Source of the DNA: Hofstenia miamia | Lineage: Eukaryota; Xenacoelomorpha; Acoela | DNA length: 64,000 nucleotides | Direction: 5' to 3' | Assembly (NCBI GenBank): GCA_004352715.1 | Contig: SCFE01000060.1 | Span: 177,379 to 241,378, forward strand | Shown: positions 60,018 to 64,000 of the stretch, piece after piece | How the letters are laid out: every line of letters begins with the position of its first letter | Position numbering within the stretch: the stretch's first letter is position 1 | The notes under the pieces: generated by a model | The model's input: the letters and a program-made list of their open reading frames with translations, nothing else | Database searches by the model: none | What the model was told of the DNA's origin: nothing | Program-made: the position numbers and the translations under genes

Positions 60018-60325
60018 TGTTACTAGTAACAAATGTGAGGTTTCCTTTCCAGGTTAATCGGGATTAAAAAAACCTCTTTTCAATTGAATCATGGGTTTAC
60101 GATGTTACTATGTAATGGTATGCAATCAAACAATATATTGCTGCTTCCCTTTTGCAGTCATACAATGAGCTACTAACTGGGCAGATGCTGGAAAAGCAAT
60201 CTCCCAATATTTTGAGATGTGTAGAACATCAGAGTATTTTATTAGGTTAGCGCGGTTACTAGTAGGTTATTGATGAGTTACTAGTAAGCAAGGAGCTCCT
60301 TGCTAGTAAGTTACTAGTAACCAGT
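60018..60325. repeat. Cluster of palindromic GTTACTAGTAAC motifs
   Basis: The 10-base palindrome TTACTAGTAA or a one-base variant occurs at about 60019, 60255, 60276 and 60311. The last two flank a second palindrome, AGCAAGGAGCTCCTTGCT. The arrangement could be element ends or a protein-binding cluster. Confidence 0.6.
60158..60245 (+). CDS. Exon-like frame of unknown gene
   Basis: A strong acceptor ('gcttcccttttgcag') precedes 88 bases open in phase 0, reading SYNELLTGQMLEKQSPNILR and CVEHQSILL, then a weaker donor 'TTAG/GTTAGC'. Rab7 exon 1 also ends in phase 0, but this is not Rab7 sequence. It could be an alternative or cryptic exon, part of another gene, or a mobile element exonised between TTACTAGTAA motifs. 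Confidence 0.35.
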
Positions 60326-60609
60326 ACCTAGGTTAACACAATTTGCCAACTCTATTCATCATGGTTAAAATGAAGGGTGGAGAGGGGCTTTGTTGAGAAA
60401 ATATATTTATAAGAGGCGCTATGTAGCTTCCCATAAAATAATGCATATAATTGATATAATAATTAATAAATATGATTTTATATGATCCATTTAGTGGAAG
60501 ATAGGATTCTTTGGCCGTTCAAATTAATACTTTCCTAGTAAAAGCTGAGAGCCGCTTTGGGTATGGGAATTTTTGAGTCAGAAGCGCTTCGTTGAGCTCA
60601 TTAGAAAAC

Positions 60610-60656
<47 letters not shown>

Positions 60657-60999
60657 ATTTATTCAATTTACAGTACATTACCCTTACCTTAGGAATAAAA
60701 ACCTTTTATTTTATGTAAAGAAAACGACTTGTTCTTCAAATTGACAACTGTTAATGATCAATGTGACATTGGCACAATCAATGAGCTTTGTTTGCGAAAA
60801 AATATTTTTTAAATTCTAGAAAATATCATCCACTATAATGAATTTTTCCAGTATATATATCTATCCATTTGTACTTGCAGATGAGTATAGAGCAATTGAA
60901 ATATACCACTGTATTTTCATGTGATAATCAATGATATAATTTCTTTTCATTTATAATTCAATTCAAAATTTGTTTATAAATATTATTTTCTTTTTTTGT

Positions 61000-61210
61000 T
61001 GCATATTTGTCACCCCAAGAAACATTGCACCCTTCACTCGTTTTTCAATCGTGCTTCTATTGCTGCTAATTATATCTTGACTCTCAACCCTTCAACAGCC
61101 ATTGATTTCTTTTCCCAGCCGCCGAGCTTCAAGAAATATTTGATATCCTTCCTCTTTACTGAGTCCCTCTCCAACTTTGCCTGCTCTTCTATCTGNTATT
61201 ATTATTATTA
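61000..61210 (+). pseudogene. Retrotransposon 3'-end scrap (weak)
   Basis: The frame LHSFFNRASIAANYILTLNP ... SFKKYLISFLF resembles, in degraded form, the 'HSFFxRxxxxWNxLPxxxxxxxxxxSFKxxL' end of LINE polymerases. It is followed, after an N at 61196, by TATTATTATTA, a common LINE tail repeat. The key WN-LP residues are lost, so this is tentative. Confidence 0.3.
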
Positions 61211-62385
61211 ATATTTTTATTTTTATTCATAATATTCATAGCTGGTAATAATATTTAAAAAATGTCATAGACAATATCATTCGACTAGTTAGAATTTTTT
61301 CATTCATAGTAGTTTCACCAATAAGTCGTTTGGGCTACTTTGAATATGACTACTATTGAATGAGATTGATTTGCGACTATTTAGATCGCTAGAAGGCATT
61401 TATGTATGAACTCTCTTTTCAATATGAATTTCATTAATTGATACTGAAAGAAAGAAAATCATTGTAATGGAAACAGTCGTGAGCCACTGTGGCTTTCTGA
61501 CTTTAAAACTAACCTCAATCAGCCTGCTGACCTCTTAAAAGAACAAACCGCGTCCGACTTTTGAAACGAATTTTCTCTAAGCTTGTTAGAAAATTTGGAA
61601 GTCATGTGCCATGGACACATCTATTCGTGAACACGCTTAAATGTACCTTTGAAACAAATAAGTTTAGCTGTTTTATATGTGCATGACCTCACATCAATGG
61701 AACAATGCCGAGTGATGGTTTAACAACGTAAATAAAAGAAAGGACATTTCTTTATACTAATGTGCATTCAAATTGCGGGCATCTCAATATAAAATATTTT
61801 TCAAAAACCCTAAGAAATTTAGAAAATCCTGTTAGTTTAAGGTTAATTATTGAAAGATTGCAATTTTAAAAACACTTCAATAACTTGTATAAAGTTACAA
61901 ATATTTTTGCAAAATCTGGATATATATATATATATATATAACGATTGGTTTCTAGTACTAAGCCGAATTTTGTTCATATATACACATTGCTAGAGTATTT
62001 CTTTGTTTGAGTAAAAATACTTAATATCTCAATTGATAATAAGAGAGTCAAAAATTGAGGTTAAATTCCTCATTATCACGAAGGATGAAATAGGTTTATG
62101 GGATTATATAATACTGTCTCTTATACACATCAAAATGACAAATTGTAAGAATTCACTACAGCAAATGTAAATGAACAATTTTCAATCATTGTTCATTCTA
62201 GAAAACATGTAAATTTTTCCAAACTTAGGTATATTTTACAGTAAAAATATATTTAACACTTTTCAGGGCGTTTGAAACAACACAGGTTGTCGGGTGGTTT
62301 ATTGACATCATATTTTTGCCTATGTTGAGCTACAGAAATTTTCAAAAACATTTATTTATGAAGAATATATTATGTTAAATTGAAA

Positions 62386-62391
62386 TATTTA
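62386..62391 (-). terminator. Poly(A) signal AATAAA (minus strand)
   Basis: TTTATT on the plus strand, reading AATAAA on the minus strand, lies about 57 bases past the stop of the 62448-62739 exon. Position and strand fit a real 3' end, though AATAAA is frequent in AT-rich DNA. Confidence 0.45.
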
Positions 62392-62447
62392 TTATAATAC
62401 ATACTCAACGTCTACTTTTGCTTGTAGTTGATCATTGAAATGAAAAC

Positions 62448-62739
62448 TTAGAGGGCACTTAATAAAAATCTTAATAATTTTTGTAGGTGCACAATTATAC
62501 AAAAAAAGAATACAGTCACTAAAACAACACCACTAGTATTCAAAACAATGAGGTAAAAGTATATAAAACACGCTATGCTTGATGTTGATTCACAAACAAT
62601 ATTGTGAGGCAAAGATTCATATTGAGAACACTGATCAAAAATGGGACCAGCAATTTTGCATGTGGCATAACAACGTAAAAGATTTCTATGTGATTGATGA
62701 ATACTAGATGATATTGGGATTTTTTTGTGTTTAAATTTG
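62448..62739 (-). CDS. Terminal exon of a membrane protein with cysteine-rich segment
   Basis: On the minus strand, the acceptor 'ggctgcccttcctag' is strong. The frame then reads KFKHKKIPISSSIHQSHRNL, a segment with cysteines in CYATCKIAGPIFDQC, NIVC and IAC spacing, and a hydrophobic helix FIYFYLIVLNTSGVVLVTVF continuing FFCIIVHL. A short basic tail ends at TAA 62448. A poly(A) signal AATAAA lies about 55-60 bases further on. The topology (cysteine-rich ectodomain, one final membrane helix, short tail) would suit a tetraspanin-like or single-pass receptor terminus, but the CCG hallmark is absent, so no family is assigned. It enters with two bases of a codon from the previous exon, which lies at higher coordinates and was not found. 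Confidence 0.5.
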
Positions 62740-62744
62740 CTAGG

Positions 62745-64000
62745 AAGGGCAGCCATATAAAACATTTTTTGTTGTTCAAAAATTTTTTTTCCAGTTTATA
62801 ACACAAATGTTCCTAAAATATGACTAATATACACTACATTGAACAGGGGCTTTGCATTGCTATGATTTTACTGATTTATTTCTTGTAAATGTACATATTT
62901 ACACGTATATTTTGTATATTTTCTGTTTGTAAGATTGTCAGAAAATGTCAAAATTGCCTATGAAAGTCAAACAAATAAATTTTTCAAAAAAACAACGGTT
63001 GCTTAATGAAGTTAATATATGGCAAGAACGTTTATTTCGCTGTTGGAACAATAATGGTTGTTGTTGTTAAGCAAAATGATATTTCAATTTCAGTTTACAA
63101 GAAATCTTGTTGGCTTCCTCGGCAATGTGATCAAATCTTAGAAATGAGAATGCATATATTTTGAGAACATTTGGTCGCGTCTGCAACCTCCTGGTGGGTT
63201 AAAACGAGGCTCCTTGCTTTTCCTGGGAATTCAATTGGTTTTAACCTCAAGTGTCGTTGTCACTTTTGCATTTACTATATAGTGTTTTACTAAATATACA
63301 TTCTTGTTATTGTTTTAAGAAAAATCTTTTGAAATATTAGTGCAGGATACCCGATATTATAGTATTTAAGACTACAACCAGAAAAAATCTGAGAAATATT
63401 ATTTTCAATTTCCTGCGGATGAAATTTGATATGTTGATACATTAGTGAGAAAATCAAATGTAAAATATGACGTTTTGTTACCACTTACAAAAGCATCTAT
63501 GTTCAATTCTTGTCAGGAATGTTTTTCTTGAAATCTTACTATTACATATTATGTCATTGATCTGTTAAAGAAATTGCGTGGTTTTTTAAATTTTGTAACC
63601 AACATCGAATTTTCAATAGAAAAATTGAATGTCGTTCTTTCAAATATGTCTTACACCAAAACATATCAATCTATAAAACTCTCTACGATGACTAAGCATT
63701 CGTGTTTAAATCACAATATTGCACTTTGTTGCGGAGCATTTATTAAGCAAGCGTTTTTTTAATTATCGCACAAGACTTATTTGAACAAATCAATTCAAAG
63801 TTTTTTAACCTCGTCTAAGTAATATTTATGAACTTTTACAATTCGGATAAAGGTTTTACAGTTCTGTTAAAATGTCGTGCTAATTTCAAGAATTGTAACC
63901 TTATCCATAACAATAGTGAGTTTATTAGAAATCTTTACAAAAAAATTATTCACACGCAAATATTTAATTACTTGTGATTGTATATATATATATATATATA
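62745..64000. other. Intergenic or intronic DNA to window end
   Basis: No supported exon. The short frames at 63290 (-) and 63574 (+) are unsupported. The window ends inside a (TA)n tract beginning about 63980. Confidence 0.5.

Larger units (their letters stand above)
57959..62380 (+). other. Probable Rab7 intron 1, with repeats
   Basis: It begins with the GTAAGT donor. Contents: duplicated flanks of a gap at 59483-59715, an exon-like frame at 60158-60245 within a TTACTAGTAA-rich region, (TA)n at 60614-60648 and 61919-61940, and a retroelement scrap at 61000-61210. No Rab7 exon was recognised. The minus-strand terminal exon at 62448 may belong to a gene nested in, or overlapping, this intron. 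Confidence 0.5.

Noticed and set aside
1-64000. CRISPR arrays, tRNA, rRNA, bacterial operons
   Set aside because: No regularly spaced direct repeats with unique spacers, cloverleaf or rRNA-like sequence was seen; splice signals and introns show a eukaryotic genome.

Overview
The window looks like nuclear DNA from an AT-rich invertebrate animal. The evidence is eukaryotic splice signals, single exons separated by kilobases, many (TA)n microsatellites, decayed retrotransposons and short inverted-repeat DNA elements, and blocks of the TTAGGG/CCCTAA repeat. I cannot name the phylum. No bacterial gene organisation, rRNA, tRNA or CRISPR array was seen. The assembly is a draft, with six long N gaps and four single-N joins; several gaps have the same sequence on both sides.

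Three protein families are recognisable. (1) 21984-22778 (+) is an uninterrupted 264-residue reading frame with a signal peptide, several N-glycosylation sites and a C-terminal membrane segment. It matches the C-terminal half of the V-ATPase accessory subunit Ac45/ATP6AP1. (2) 42711-42810 and 42344-42600 (-) are two adjacent exons of a laminin alpha chain, covering a short-arm globular (domain IV-type) region. (3) 57791-57958 (+) is the first coding exon of Rab7; the next exon is not in the remaining 6 kb. Weaker gene evidence comes from orphan exons: a membrane-anchor start exon (37911-37996, -), a possible three-exon small secreted protein (51818 to 50615, -), a terminal exon with a poly(A) signal (62448-62739, -), and several exon-like frames with good splice sites but no recognisable family.

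Layout. 1-9.5 kb is intergenic and repeat-derived. 9.6-12.2 kb is a damaged non-LTR retrotransposon with a gap. 12.2-21.9 kb is repeats, including a 484-bp hAT-like element. 22-22.8 kb is the Ac45-like gene. 24.2-24.98 kb is a decayed Penelope-like element with YIDD reverse-transcriptase and GIY-YIG remnants. 25-37.9 kb is intergenic with a TTAA-bounded piggyBac-like element, a pogo-like element and orphan exons. 41.9-43.3 kb is an unusual composite: two units with inverted ends and inverted telomeric repeats enclose the laminin exons, and the outside carries an 8-bp direct repeat. 48.7-49.15 kb is a second inverted-repeat element containing telomere-like repeats. 53.9-57.4 kb holds a 120-bp hairpin, a large foldback element and a nested piggyBac-like element. 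57.8 kb is the Rab7 start.

The most interesting structure is the 41.9-43.3 kb composite. Either a mobile element family that carries telomere repeats captured laminin exons, or the assembly was stitched wrongly through a repeat. The flanking sequence favours one or the other and can be tested.
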